Both the position numbers and the translations under genes were made by a program. Under the pieces are notes generated by a model that made no database searches, was not told the origin of the DNA, and saw only the letters and a list, made by a program, of their open reading frames with translations. From Brachycybe producta (Eukaryota; Arthropoda; Diplopoda; Playtdesmida; Andrognathidae), in the NCBI GenBank assembly GCA_036925085.1, contig JAUPFP010000206.1, forward strand, positions 1 to 64,000: 64,000 bases of DNA, written 5' to 3'. Below are positions 14,372 to 27,960 of this stretch, in pieces. Numbering within the stretch: the stretch's first letter is position 1; every line of letters starts with the position of its first letter.

Positions 14372-14789
14372 TCCAATTTCAACTTCAATTTCAACTTCAA
14401 TTTCAACTTCAATTTCAACTTCAGTTTCAACTTTAATTTCAACTTTAATTTCAACTTCAATTTTAACTTCAATTTCAACTTCAATTTCAACTTCAATTTT
14501 AACTTCATTTTTAACTTCAATTTCAACTTCAATTTCAACTTCAATTTCAACTTCAATTTCAACTTCAATTTCAACTTCAATTTCAACTTCAATTTCAACT
14601 TCAATTTTAACTTCAATAGCAACTTCAATTTCAACTTCAATTTCAACTTCAATTTCAACTTCAATTTCAACTTCAATTTCAATGTCAATTTCAACTTCAA
14701 TTTCAACTTCAATTTCAACTTCAATTTCAACTTCAATTTCAACTTCAATTTCAAGGTCAATTTCAACTTCAATTTCAACTTCAATTTTG
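14372..14789 (+). repeat. 417-base module, copy 3
   Basis: First of two closely spaced copies; the next begins 1092 bases later, making a local tandem pair inside the register-shifted segment. Confidence 0.83.
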
Positions 14790-15463
14790 ACTTTAATTTG
14801 AACTTGAATTTCAACTTCAATTTCAACTTCAATTTCAACTTCAATTTTAACTTCAATTTCAATTTCAATTTCAACTTCAGTTTCAACTTCAATTTTAACT
14901 TCAATTTCAACTTCAATTTCAACTTCAATTTCAACTTCAATAGCAACTTCAATTTCAACTTCAATTTCAACTTCAATTGTAACTTCAATTTCAACTTCAA
15001 TTTCAACTTCAATTTCAACTTCAATTTCAATGTCAATTTCAACTTCAATTTCAACTTCAATTTTAACTTTAATTTCAACTTGAATTTCAACTTCAATTTC
15101 AATGTCAATTTCAACTTCAATTTCAACTTCAATTTCAACTTCAATTTCAACTTCAATTTCAACTTCAATTTCAACTTCAATTTCAACTTCAATTTCAATG
15201 TCAATTTCAACTTCAATTTCAACTTCAATTTTAACTTTAATTTCAACTTGAATTTCAACTTCAATTTTAACTTTAATTTCAACTTGAATTTCAACTTCAA
15301 TTTCAATTTCAATTTCAACTTCAGTTTCAACTTCAATTTTAACTTCAATTTCAACTTCAATTTCAACTTCAATTTCAACTTCAATAGCAACTTCAATTTC
15401 AACTTCAATTTCAACTTCAATTTTAACTTCAATTTCAACTTCAATTTCAACTTCAATTTCAAC

Positions 15464-15881
15464 TCCAATTTCAACTTCAATTTCAACTTCAATTTCAACT
15501 TCAATTTCAACTTCAGTTTCAACTTTAATTTCAACTTTAATTTCAACTTCAATTTTAACTTCAATTTCAACTTCAATTTCAACTTCAATTTTAACTTCAT
15601 TTTTAACTTCAATTTCAACTTCAATTTCAACTTCAATTTCAACTTCAATTTCAACTTCAATTTCAACTTCAATTTCAACTTCAATTTCAACTTCAATTTT
15701 AACTTCAATAGCAACTTCAATTTCAACTTCAATTTCAACTTCAATTTCAACTTCAATTTCAACTTCAATTTCAATGTCAATTTCAACTTCAATTTCAACT
15801 TCAATTTCAACTTCAATTTCAACTTCAATTTCAACTTCAATTTCAATGTCAATTTCAACTTCAATTTCAACTTCAATTTTG
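15464..15881 (+). repeat. 417-base module, copy 4
   Basis: Second of the local pair; same internal order and exact 417-base length. Confidence 0.83.
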
Positions 15882-17720
15882 ACTTTAATTTGAACTTGAA
15901 TTTCAACTTCAATTTCAACTTCAATTTCAACTTCAATTTTAACTTCAATTTCAATTTCAATTTCAACTTCAGTTTCAACTTCAATTTTAACTTCAATTTC
16001 AACTTCAATTTCAACTTCAATTTCAACTTCAATAGCAACTTCAATTTCAACTTCAATTTCAACTTCAATTGTAACTTCAATTTCAACTTCAATTTCAACT
16101 TCAATTTCAACTTCAATTTCAACTTCAATTTCAACTTCAATTTCAACTTCAATATTCAACTTCAATTTCAACTTCAATTTCAACTTCAATTTCAACTTCA
16201 ATTTCAATGTCAATTTCAACTTCAATTTCAACTTCAGTTTCAACTTCAATTTTAACTTCAATTTCAACTTCAATTTCAACTTCAATTTCAACTTCAATTT
16301 CAACTTCAATAGCAACTTCAATTTCAACTTCAATTTCAACTTCAATTTTAACTTCAATTTCAACTTCAATTTCAACTTCAATTTCAACTTCAATTTCAAC
16401 TTCAATTTCAACTTCAATTTCAACTTCAATTTCAACTTCAATTTCAATGTCAATTTCAACTTCAATTTCAACTTCAATTTCAACTTCAATTTCAACTTCA
16501 ATTTCAACTTCAATTTCAATGTCAATTTCAACTTCAATTTCAACTTCAATTTCAACTTCAATTTCAACTTCAATTTCAACTTCAATTTTGACTTTAATTT
16601 GAACTTGAATTTCAACTTCAATTTCAACTTCAATTTCAACTTCAATTTTAACTTCAATTTCAATTTCAATTTCAACTTCAGTTTCAACTTCAATTTTAAC
16701 TTCAATTTCAACTTCAATTTCAACTTCAATTTCAACTTCAATTTCAACTTCAATTTCAATGTCAATTTCAACTTCAATTTCAACTTCAATTTTGACTTTA
16801 ATTTCAACTTGAATTTCAACTTCAATTTCAACTTCAATTTCAACTTCAATTTTAACTTCAATTTCAATTTCAATTTCAACTTCAGTTTCAACTTCAATTT
16901 TAACTTAAATTTCAACTTCAATTTCAACTTCAATTTCAACTTCAATAGCAACTTCAATTTCAACTTCAATTTCAACTTCAATTTCAATTTCAATTTCAAC
17001 TTCAGTTTCAACTTCAATTTTAACTTCAATTTCAACTTCAATTTCAACTTCAATTTCAACTTCAATAGCAACTTCAATTTCAACTTCAATTTCAATTTCA
17101 ATTTCAACTTCAATTTTAACTTCATTTTTAACTTCAATTTCAACTTCAATTTCAACTTCAATTTCAACTTCAATTTCAACTTCAATTTCAACTTCAATTT
17201 CAACTTCAGTTTCAACTTCAATTTTAACTTCAATTTCAACTTCAATTTCAACTTCAATTTCAACTTCAATTTCAACTTCAATTTCAATGTCAATTTCAAC
17301 TTCAATTTCAACTTCAATTTTAACGTGAATTTCAACTTGAATTTCAACTTCAATTTCAATGTCAATTTCAACTTCAATTTCAACTTCAATTTCAACTTCA
17401 ATTTCAACTTCAATTTCAACTTCAATTTCAACTTCAATTTCAACTTCAATTTCAATGTCAATTTCAACTTCAATTTCAACTTCAATTTTAACTTTAATTT
17501 CAACTTGAATTTCAACTTCAATTTTAACTTTAATTTCAACTTGAATTTCAACTTCAATTTCAATTTCAATTTCAACTTCAGTTTCAACTTCAATTTTAAC
17601 TTCAATTTCAACTTCAATTTCAACTTCAATTTCAACTTCAATAGCAACTTCAATTTCAACTTCAATTTCAACTTCAATTTTAACTTCAATTTCAACTTCA
17701 ATTTCAACTTCAATTTCAAC

Positions 17721-18138
17721 TCCAATTTCAACTTCAATTTCAACTTCAATTTCAACTTCAATTTCAACTTCAGTTTCAACTTTAATTTCAACTTTAATTT
17801 CAACTTCAATTTTAACTTCAATTTCAACTTCAATTTCAACTTCAATTTTAACTTCATTTTTAACTTCAATTTCAACTTCAATTTCAACTTCAATTTCAAC
17901 TTCAATTTCAACTTCAATTTCAACTTCAATTTCAACTTCAATTTCAACTTCAATTTTAACTTCAATAGCAACTTCAATTTCAACTTCAATTTCAACTTCA
18001 ATTTCAACTTCAATTTCAACTTCAATTTCAATGTCAATTTCAACTTCAATTTCAACTTCAATTTCAACTTCAATTTCAACTTCAATTTCAACTTCAATTT
18101 CAATGTCAATTTCAACTTCAATTTCAACTTCAATTTTG
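17721..18138 (+). repeat. 417-base module, copy 5
   Basis: Followed at 18463 by the 366-base block, giving a composite of about 1.1 kb that is repeated immediately downstream. Confidence 0.83.
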
Positions 18139-18462
18139 ACTTTAATTTGAACTTGAATTTCAACTTCAATTTCAACTTCAATTTCAACTTCAATTTTAAC
18201 TTCAATTTCAATTTCAATTTCAACTTCAGTTTCAACTTCAATTTTAACTTCAATTTCAACTTCAATTTCAACTTCAATTTCAACTTCAATAGCAACTTCA
18301 ATTTCAACTTCAATTTCAACTTCAATTGTAACTTCAATTTCAACTTCAATTTCAACTTCAATTTCAACTTCAATTTCAACTTCAATTTCAACTTCAATTT
18401 CAACTTCAATTTCAACTTCAATTTCAACTTCAATTTCAACTTCAATTTCAACTTCAATTTCA

Positions 18463-18828
18463 ATGTCAATTTCAACTTCAATTTCAACTTCAGTTTCAAC
18501 TTCAATTTTAACTTCAATTTCAACTTCAATTTCAACTTCAATTTCAACTTCAATTTCAACTTCAATAGCAACTTCAATTTCAACTTCAATTTCAACTTCA
18601 ATTTTAACTTCAATTTCAACTTCAATTTCAACTTCAATTTCAACTTCAATTTCAACTTCAATTTCAACTTCAATTTCAACTTCAATTTCAACTTCAATTT
18701 CAATGTCAATTTCAACTTCAATTTCAACTTCAATTTCAACTTCAATTTCAACTTCAATTTCAACTTCAATTTCAATGTCAATTTCAACTTCAATTTCAAC
18801 TTCAATTTTAACTTTAATTTCAACTTGA
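18463..18828 (+). repeat. 366-base block, second copy
   Basis: Same order of variants as 7819-8184. Its next copy at 19939 is exactly 1476 bases away. Confidence 0.8.
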
Positions 18829-19172
18829 ATTTCAACTTCAATTTTAACTTTAATTTTAACTTGAATTTCAACTTCAATTTCAATTTCAATTTCAACTTCA
18901 ATTTCAACTTCAATTTCAACTTCAGTTTCAACTTCAATTTTAACTTCAATTTCAACTTCAATTTCAACTTCAATTTCAACTTCAATAGCAACTTCAATTT
19001 CAACTTCAATTTCAACTTCAATTTTAACTTCAATTTCAACTTCAATTTTAACTTCAATTTCAACTTCAATTTCAACTTCAATTTCAACTTCAATAGCAAC
19101 TTCAATTTCAACTTCAATTTCAACTTCAATTTTAACTTCAATTTCAACTTCAATTTCAACTTCAATTTCAAC

Positions 19173-19614
19173 TCCAATTTCAACTTCAATTTCAACTTCA
19201 ATTTCAACTTCAATTTCAACTTCAGTTTCAACTTTAATTTCAACTTTAATTTCAACTTCAATTTTAACTTCAATTTCAACTTCAATTTCAACTTCAATTT
19301 TAACTTCAATTTTAACTTCATTTTTAACTTCAATTTCAACTTCAATTTCAACTTCAATTTCAACTTCAATTTCAACTTCAATTTCAACTTCAATTTCAAC
19401 TTCAATTTCAACTTCAATTTCAACTTCAATTTTAACTTCAATAGCAACTTCAATTTCAACTTCAATTTCAACTTCAATTTCAACTTCAATTTCAACTTCA
19501 ATTTCAATGTCAATTTCAACTTCAATTTCAACTTCAATTTCAACTTCAATTTCAACTTCAATTTCAACTTCAATTTCAATGTCAATTTCAACTTCAATTT
19601 CAACTTCAATTTTG
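19173..19614 (+). repeat. 417-base module, copy 6 (441 bases)
   Basis: Carries 24 extra bases (two 12-mers) relative to the other copies. With the 366-base block at 19939-20304 it forms the second half of a tandem pair of period 1452-1476. Confidence 0.82.
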
Positions 19615-19938
19615 ACTTTAATTTGAACTTGAATTTCAACTTCAATTTCAACTTCAATTTCAACTTCAATTTTAACTTCAATTTCAATTTCAATTTCAAC
19701 TTCAGTTTCAACTTCAATTTTAACTTCAATTTCAACTTCAATTTCAACTTCAATTTCAACTTCAATAGCAACTTCAATTTCAACTTCAATTTCAACTTCA
19801 ATTGTAACTTCAATTTCAACTTCAATTTCAACTTCAATTTCAACTTCAATTTCAACTTCAATTTCAACTTCAATTTCAACTTCAATTTCAACTTCAATTT
19901 CAACTTCAATTTCAACTTCAATTTCAACTTCAATTTCA

Positions 19939-20304
19939 ATGTCAATTTCAACTTCAATTTCAACTTCAGTTTCAACTTCAATTTTAACTTCAATTTCAAC
20001 TTCAATTTCAACTTCAATTTCAACTTCAATTTCAACTTCAATAGCAACTTCAATTTCAACTTCAATTTCAACTTCAATTTTAACTTCAATTTCAACTTCA
20101 ATTTCAACTTCAATTTCAACTTCAATTTCAACTTCAATTTCAACTTCAATTTCAACTTCAATTTCAACTTCAATTTCAATGTCAATTTCAACTTCAATTT
20201 CAACTTCAATTTCAACTTCAATTTCAACTTCAATTTCAACTTCAATTTCAATGTCAATTTCAACTTCAATTTCAACTTCAATTTTAACTTTAATTTCAAC
20301 TTGA
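19939..20304 (+). repeat. 366-base block, third copy
   Basis: Matches 18463-18828 throughout. A TACAATTTC landmark, shared only with 1401 and 3957, follows at 20757. Confidence 0.8.
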
Positions 20305-21960
20305 ATTTCAACTTCAATTTTAACTTCAATTTCAACTTCAATTTCAACTTCAATTTCAACTTCAATAGCAACTTCAATTTCAACTTCAATTTCAACTTCA
20401 ATTTTAACTTCAATTTCAACTTCAATTTTAACTTCAATTTCAACTTCAATTTCAACTTCAATTTCAACTTCAATAGCAACTTCAATTTCAACTTCAATTT
20501 CAACTTCAATTTTAACTTCAATTTCAACTTCAATTTCAACTTCATTTTCAACTTCAATTTCAACTTCAATTTCAACTTCAATTTTAACTTCAATTTCAAT
20601 TTCAATTTCAACTTCAGTTTCAACTTCAATTTTAACTTCAATTTCAACTTCAATTTCAACTTCAATTTCAACTTCAATAGCAACTTCAATTTCAACTTCA
20701 ATTTCAACTTCAATTTCAACTTCAATTTCAACTTCAATTTCAATGTCAATTTCAACTACAATTTCAACTTCAATTTCAACTTCAATTTCAACTTCAATTT
20801 CAACTTCAATTTCAACTTCAATTTCAACTTCAATTTCAATGTCAATTTCAACTTCAATTTCAACTTCAATTTTAACTTTAATTTCAACTTGAATTTCAAC
20901 TTCAATTTTAACTTTAATTTCAACTTGAATTTCAACTTCAATTTCAATTTCAATTTCAACTTCAATTTCAACTTCAATTTCAACTTCAATTTCAACTTCA
21001 GTTTCAACTTCAATTTTAACTTCAATTTCAACTTCAATTTCAACTTCAATTTTAACTTTAATTTCAAATTGAATTTCAACTTCAATTTTAACTTTAATTT
21101 CAACTTGAATTTCAACTTCAATTTCAATTTCAATTTCAACTTCAATTTCAACTTCAATTTCAACTTCAGTTTCAACTTCAATTTTAACTTCAATTTCAAC
21201 TTCAATTTCAACTTCAATTTCAACTTCAATAGCAACTTCAATTTCAACTTCAATTTCAACTTCAATTTCAATGTCAATTTCAACTTCAATTTCAACTTCA
21301 ATTTCAACTTCAATTTCAACTTCAATTTCAACTTCAATTTCAATGTCAATTTCAACTTCAATTTCAACTTCAATTTTAACTTTAATTTCAACTTGGATTT
21401 CAACTTCAATTTTAACTTTAATTTCAACTTGAATTTCAACTTCAATTTCAATTTCAATTTCAACTTCAATTTCAACTTCAATTTCAACTTCAGTTTCAAC
21501 TTCAATTTTAACTTCAATTTCAACTTCAATTTCAACTTCAATTTCAACTTCAATAGCAACTTCAATTTCAACTTCAATTTCAACTTCAATTTTAACTTCA
21601 ATTTCAACTTCAATTTTAACTTCAATTTCAACTTCAATTTCAACTTCAATTTCAACTTCAATAGCAACTTCAATTTCAACTTCAATTTCAACTTCAATTT
21701 TAACTTCAATTTCAACTTCAATTTCAACTTCAATTTCAACTTCAATTTCAACTTCAATTTCAACTTCAATTTTAACTTCAATTTCAATTTCAATTTCAAC
21801 TTCAGTTTCAACTTCAATTTTAACTTCAATTTCAACTTCAATTTCAACTTCAATTTCAACTTCAATAGCAACTTCAATTTCAACTTCAATTTCAACTTCA
21901 ATTTCAACTTCAATTTCAACTTCAATTTCAATGTCAATTTCAACTTCAATTTCAACTTCA

Positions 21961-22740
21961 ATTTCAACTTCAATTTCAACTTCAATTTCAACTTCAATTT
22001 CAACTTCAATTTCAACTTCAATTTCAACTTCAATTTCAATGTCAATTTCAACTTCAATTTCAACTTCAATTTTAACTTTAATTTCAACTTGAATTTCAAC
22101 TTCAATTTTAACTTTAATTTCAACTTGAATTTCAACTTCAATTTCAATTTCAATTTCAACTTCAATTTCAACTTCAATTTCAACTTCAATTTCAACTTCA
22201 GTTTCAACTTCAATTTTAACTTCAATTTCAACTTCAATTTCAACTTCAATTTTAACTTTAATTTCAAATTGAATTTCAACTTCAATTTTAACTTTAATTT
22301 CAACTTGAATTTCAACTTCAATTTCAATTTCAATTTCAACTTCAATTTCAACTTCAATTTCAACTTCAGTTTCAACTTCAATTTTAACTTCAATTTCAAC
22401 TTCAATTTCAACTTCAATTTCAACTTCAATAGCAACTTCAATTTCAACTTCAATTTCAACTTCAATTTTAACTTCAATTTCAACTTCAATTTTAACTTCA
22501 ATTTCAACTTCAATTTCAACTTCAATTTCAACTTCAATAGCAACTTCAATTTCAACTTCAATTTCAACTTCAATTTTAACTTCAATTTCAACTTAAATTT
22601 CAACTTCAATTTCAACTTCAATTTCAACTTCAATTTCAACTTCAATTTTAACTTCAATTTCAATTTCAATTTCAACTTCAGTTTCAACTTCAATTTTAAC
22701 TTCAATTTCAACTTCAATTTCAACTTCAATTTCAACTTCA
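21961..22740 (+). repeat. 780-base block, partner of 9541-10320
   Basis: Offset exactly 12420. The first half of this block also recurs at 20881-21240, so the same segment exists at least three times. Confidence 0.85.
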
Positions 22741-24257
22741 ATAGCAACTTCAATTTCAACTTCAATTTCAATTTCAATTTCAACTTCAATTTTAACTTCA
22801 TTTTTAACTTCAATTTCAACTTCAATTTCAATGTCAATTTCAACTTCAATTTCAACTTCAATTTCAACTTCAATTTCAACTTCAATTTCAACTTCAATTT
22901 CAATGTCAATTTCAACTTCAATTTCAACTTCAATTTTAACTTTAATTTCAACTTGAATTTCAACTTCAATTTTAACTTGAATTTCAACTTGAATTTCAAC
23001 TTCAATAGCAACTTCAATTTCAACTTCAATTTCAATTTCAATTTCAACTTCAATTTTAACTTCATTTTTAACTTCAATTTCAACTTCAATTTCAATGTCA
23101 ATTTCAACTTCAATTTCAACTTCAATTTCAACTTCAATTTCAATGTCAATTTCAACTTCAATTTCAACTTCAGTTTCAACTTCAATTTTAACTTCAATTT
23201 CAACTTCAATTTCAACTTCAATTTCAACTTCAATTTCAACTTCAATTTCAACTTCAATTTCAACTTCAATTTCAACTTCAATTTCAACTTCAATTTCAAC
23301 TTCAATTTTAACTTCAATTTCAACTTCAATTTCAACTTCAATTTCAACTTCAATTTCAACTTCAATTTCAACTTCAATTTCAACTTCAATTTCAACTTCA
23401 ATTTCAATGTCAATTTCAACTTCAATTTCAACTTCAATTTCAACTTCAATTTCAACTTCAATTTCAACTTCAATTTCAACTTCAATTTCAACTTCAATTT
23501 CAATGTCAATTTCAACTTCAATTTCAACTTCAATTTTAACTTTAATTTCAAATTGAATTTCAACTTCAATTTTAACTTTAATTTCAACTTGAATTTCAAC
23601 TTCAATTTCAATTTCAATTTCAACTTCAATTTCAACTTCAGTTTCAACTTCAATTTTAACTTCAATTTCAACTTCAATTTCAACTTCAATTTTAACTTTA
23701 ATTTCAAATTGAATTTCAACTTCAATTTTAACTTTAATTTCAACTTGAATTTCAACTTCAATTTCAATTTCAAATTCAACTTCAATTTCAACTTCAATTT
23801 CAACTTCAGTTTCAACTTCAATTTTAACTTCAATTTCAACTTCAATTTCAACTTCAATTTCAACTTCAATAGCAACTTCAATTTCAACTTCAATTTCAAC
23901 TTCAATTTCAATGTCAATTTCAAATTCAATTTCAACTTCAATTTCAACTTCAATTTCAACTTCAATTTCAACTTCAATTTCAATGTCAATTTCAACTTCA
24001 ATTTCAACTTCAATTTTAACTTTAATTTCAACTTGAATTTCAACTTCAATTTTAACTTTAATTTCAACTTGAATTTCAACTTCAATTTCAATTTCAATTT
24101 CAACTTCAATTTCAACTTCAATTTCAACTTCATTTTCAACTTCAATTTTAACTTCAATTTCAACTTCAATTTCAACTTCAATTTCAACTTCAATAGCAAC
24201 TTCAATTTCAACTTCAATTTCAACTTCAATTTTAACTTCAATTTCAACTTCAATTTT

Positions 24258-25759
24258 AACTTCAATTTCAACTTCAATTTCAACTTCAATTTCAACTTCA
24301 ATAGCAACTTCAATTTCAACTTCAATTTCAACTTCAATTTTAACTTCAATTTCAACTTCAATTTCAACTTCAATTTCAACTTCAATTTCAACTTCAATTT
24401 CAACTTCAATTTTAACTTCAATTTCAATTTCAATTTCAACTTCAGTTTCAACTTCAATTTTAACTTCAATTTCAACTTCAATTTCAACTTCAATTTCAAC
24501 TTCAATAGCAACTTCAATTTCAACTTCAATTTCAACTTCAATTTCAACTTCAATTTCAACTTCAATTTCAATGTCAATTTCAACTTCAATTTCAACTTCA
24601 ATTTCAACTTCAATTTCAACTTCAATTTCAACTTCAATTTCAACTTCAATTTCAACTTCAATTTCAATGTCAATTTCAACTTCAATTTCAACTTCAATTT
24701 TAACTTTAATTTCAACTTGAATTTCAACTTCAATTTTAACTTTAATTTCAACTTGAATTTCAACTTCAATTTCAATTTCAATTTCAACTTCAATTTCAAC
24801 TTCAATTTCAACTTCAATTTCAACTTCAGTTTCAACTTCAATTTTAACTTCAATTTCAACTTCAATTTCAACTTCAATTTTAACTTTAATTTCAAATTGA
24901 ATTTCAACTTCAATTTTAACTTTAATTTCAACTTGAATTTCAACTTCAATTTCAATTTCAATTTCAACTTCAATTTCAACTTCAATTTCAACTTCAGTTT
25001 CAACTTCAATTTTAACTTCAATTTCAACTTCAATTTCAACTTCAATTTCAACTTCAATAGCAACTTCAATTTCAACTTCAATTTCAACTTCAATTTTAAC
25101 TTCAATTTCAACTTCAATTTTAACTTCAATTTCAACTTCAATTTCAACTTCAATTTCAACTTCAATAGCAACTTCAATTTCAACTTCAATTTCAACTTCA
25201 ATTTTAACTTCAATTTCAACTTAAATTTCAACTTCAATTTCAACTTCAATTTCAACTTCAATTTCAACTTCAATTTTAACTTCAATTTCAATTTCAATTT
25301 CAACTTCAGTTTCAACTTCAATTTTAACTTCAATTTCAACTTCAATTTCAACTTCAATTTCAACTTCAATTTCAACTTCAATAGCAACTTCAATTTCAAC
25401 TTCAATTTCAATTTCAATTTCAACTTCAATTTTAACTTCATTTTTAACTTCAATTTCAACTTCAATTTCAACTTCAATTTCAACTTCAATTTCAACTTCA
25501 GTTTCAACTTCAATTTTAACTTCAATTTCAACTTCAATTTCAACTTCAATTTCAACTTCAATTTCAACTTCAATAGCAACTTCAATTTCAACTTCAATTT
25601 CAACTTCAATTTTAACTTCAATTTCAACTTCAATTTCAACTTCAATTTCAACTTCAATTTCAACTTCAATTTCAACTTCAATTTCAACTTCAATTTCAAT
25701 GTCAATTTCAACTTCAATTTCAACTTCAATTTCAACTTCAATTTCAACTTCAATTTCAA
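24258..25759 (+). repeat. 1.5 kb block, partner of 10398-11899
   Basis: Offset exactly 13860 (2310 hexamers). Sequence after it diverges by a GTCAAT/TTCAAC choice and then rejoins the neighbouring 0.9 kb module at a different offset (14232). Confidence 0.88.
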
Positions 25760-26531
25760 CTTCAATTTCAATGTCAATTTCAACTTCAATTTCAACTTCA
25801 ATTTTAACTTTAATTTCAACTTGAATTTCAACTTCAATTTTAACTTTAATTTCAACTTGAATTTCAACTTCAATAGCAACTTCAATTTCAACTTCAATTT
25901 CAATTTCAATTTCAACTTCAATTTTAACTTCATTTTTAACTTCAATTTCAACTTCAATTTCAATGTCAATTTCAACTTCAATTTCAACTTCAATTTCAAC
26001 TTCAATTTCAATGTCAATTTCAACTTCAATTTCAACTTCAGTTTCAACTTCAATTTTAACTTCAATTTCAACTTCAATTTCAACTTCAATTTCAACTTCA
26101 ATTTCAACTTCAATTTCAACTTCAATTTCAACTTCAATTTCAACTTCAATTTCAACTTCAATTTCAACTTCAATTTTAACTTCAATTTCAACTTCAATTT
26201 CAACTTCAATTTCAACTTCAATTTCAACTTCAATTTCAACTTCAATTTCAACTTCAATTTCAACTTCAATTTCAATGTCAATTTCAACTTCAATTTCAAC
26301 TTCAATTTCAACTTCAATTTCAACTTCAATTTCAACTTCAATTTCAATGTCAATTTCAACTTCAATTTCAACTTCAATTTTAACTTTAATTTCAAATTGA
26401 ATTTCAACTTCAATTTTAACTTTAATTTCAACTTGAATTTCAACTTCAATTTCAATTTCAATTTCAACTTCAATTTCAACTTCAATTTCAACTTCAGTTT
26501 CAACTTCAATTTTAACTTCAATTTCAACTTC

Positions 26532-27470
26532 TATTTCAACTTCAATTTCAACTTCAATAGCAACTTCAATTTCAACTTCAATTTCAACTTCAATTTTAAC
26601 TTCAATTTCAACTTCAATTTTAACTTCAATTTCAACTTCAATTTCAACTTCAATTTCAACTTCAATAGCAACTTCAATTTCAACTTCAATTTCAACTTCA
26701 ATTTTAACTTCAATTTCAACTTCAATTTCAACTTCAATTTCAACTTCAATTTCAACTTCAATTTCAACTTCAATTTCAACTTCAATTTTAACTTCAATTT
26801 CAATTTCAATTTCAACTTCAGTTTCAACTTCAATTTTAACTTCAATTTCAACTTCAATTTCAACTTCAATTTCAACTTCAATAGCAACTTCAATTTCAAC
26901 TTCAATTTCAATTTCAATTACAACTTCAATTTTAACTTCATTTTTAACTTCAATTTCAACTTCAATTTCAACTTCAATTTCAACTTCAATTTCAACTTCA
27001 GTTTCAACTTCAATTTTAACTTCAATTTCAACTTCAATTTCAACTTCAATTTCAACTTCAATTTCAACTTCAATAGCAACTTCAATTTCAACTTCAATTT
27101 CAACTTCAATTTTAACTTCAATTTCAACTTCAATTTCAACTTCAATTTCAACTTCAATTTCAACTTCAATTTCAACTTCAATTTCAACTTCAATTTCAAT
27201 GTCAATTTCAACTTCAATTTCAACTTCAATTTCAACTTCAATTTCAACTTCAATTTCAACTTCAATTTCAACTTCAATTTCAATGTCAATTTCAACTTCA
27301 ATTTCAACTTCAATTTTAACTTTAATTTCAACTTGAATTTCAACTTCAATTTTAACTTTAATTTCAACTTGAATTTCAACTTCAATTTCAATTTCAATTT
27401 CAACTTCAATTTCAACTTCAATTTCAACTTCAATTTCAACTTCAGTTTCAACTTCAATTTTAATTTCAAT
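26532..27470 (+). repeat. 0.9 kb module, copy 2
   Basis: TTCTAT at 26532, TACAAC at about 26919 and TTTTAATTTC at about 27458. It is 12 bases longer than the other copies between the first two landmarks. Confidence 0.8.
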
Positions 27471-27960
27471 TTCAACTTCAATTTCAACTTCAATTTCAAC
27501 TTCAATTTCAACTTCAATTTCAACTTCAGTTTCAACTTCAATTTTAACTTCAATTTCAACTTCAATTTCAACTTCAATTTCAACTTCAATAGCAACTTCA
27601 ATTTCAACTTCAATTTCAACTTCAATTTTAACTTCAATTTCAACTTCAATTTTAACTTCAATTTCAACTTCAATTTCAACTTCAATTTCAACTACAATAG
27701 CAACTTCAATTTCAACTTCAATTTCAACTTCAATTTTAACTTCAATTTCAACTTCAATTTCAACTTCAATTTCAACTTCAATTTCAACTTCAATTTCAAC
27801 TTCAATTTCAACTTCAATTTTAACTTCAATTTCAATTTCAATTTCAACTTCAGTTTCAACTTCAATTTTAACTTCAATTTCAACTTCAATTTCAACTTCA
27901 ATTTCAACTTCAATAGCAACTTCAATTTCAACTTCAATTTCAATTTCAATTTCAACTTCA

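Larger units (their letters stand above)
12851..16156 (+). other. Segment of zone A shifted by -1 in hexamer register
   Basis: A T is missing at 12853-12857 (TTCATTTTAAC where other copies have TTCATTTTTAAC). One A is gained at about 16151-16156 (CAATATTCAAC in place of CAATTTCAAC). The 3.3 kb between is one base out of register with the rest of zone A, and the original register returns exactly afterwards. These are the only two non-hexamer indels I see in 38 kb. Confidence 0.85.
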
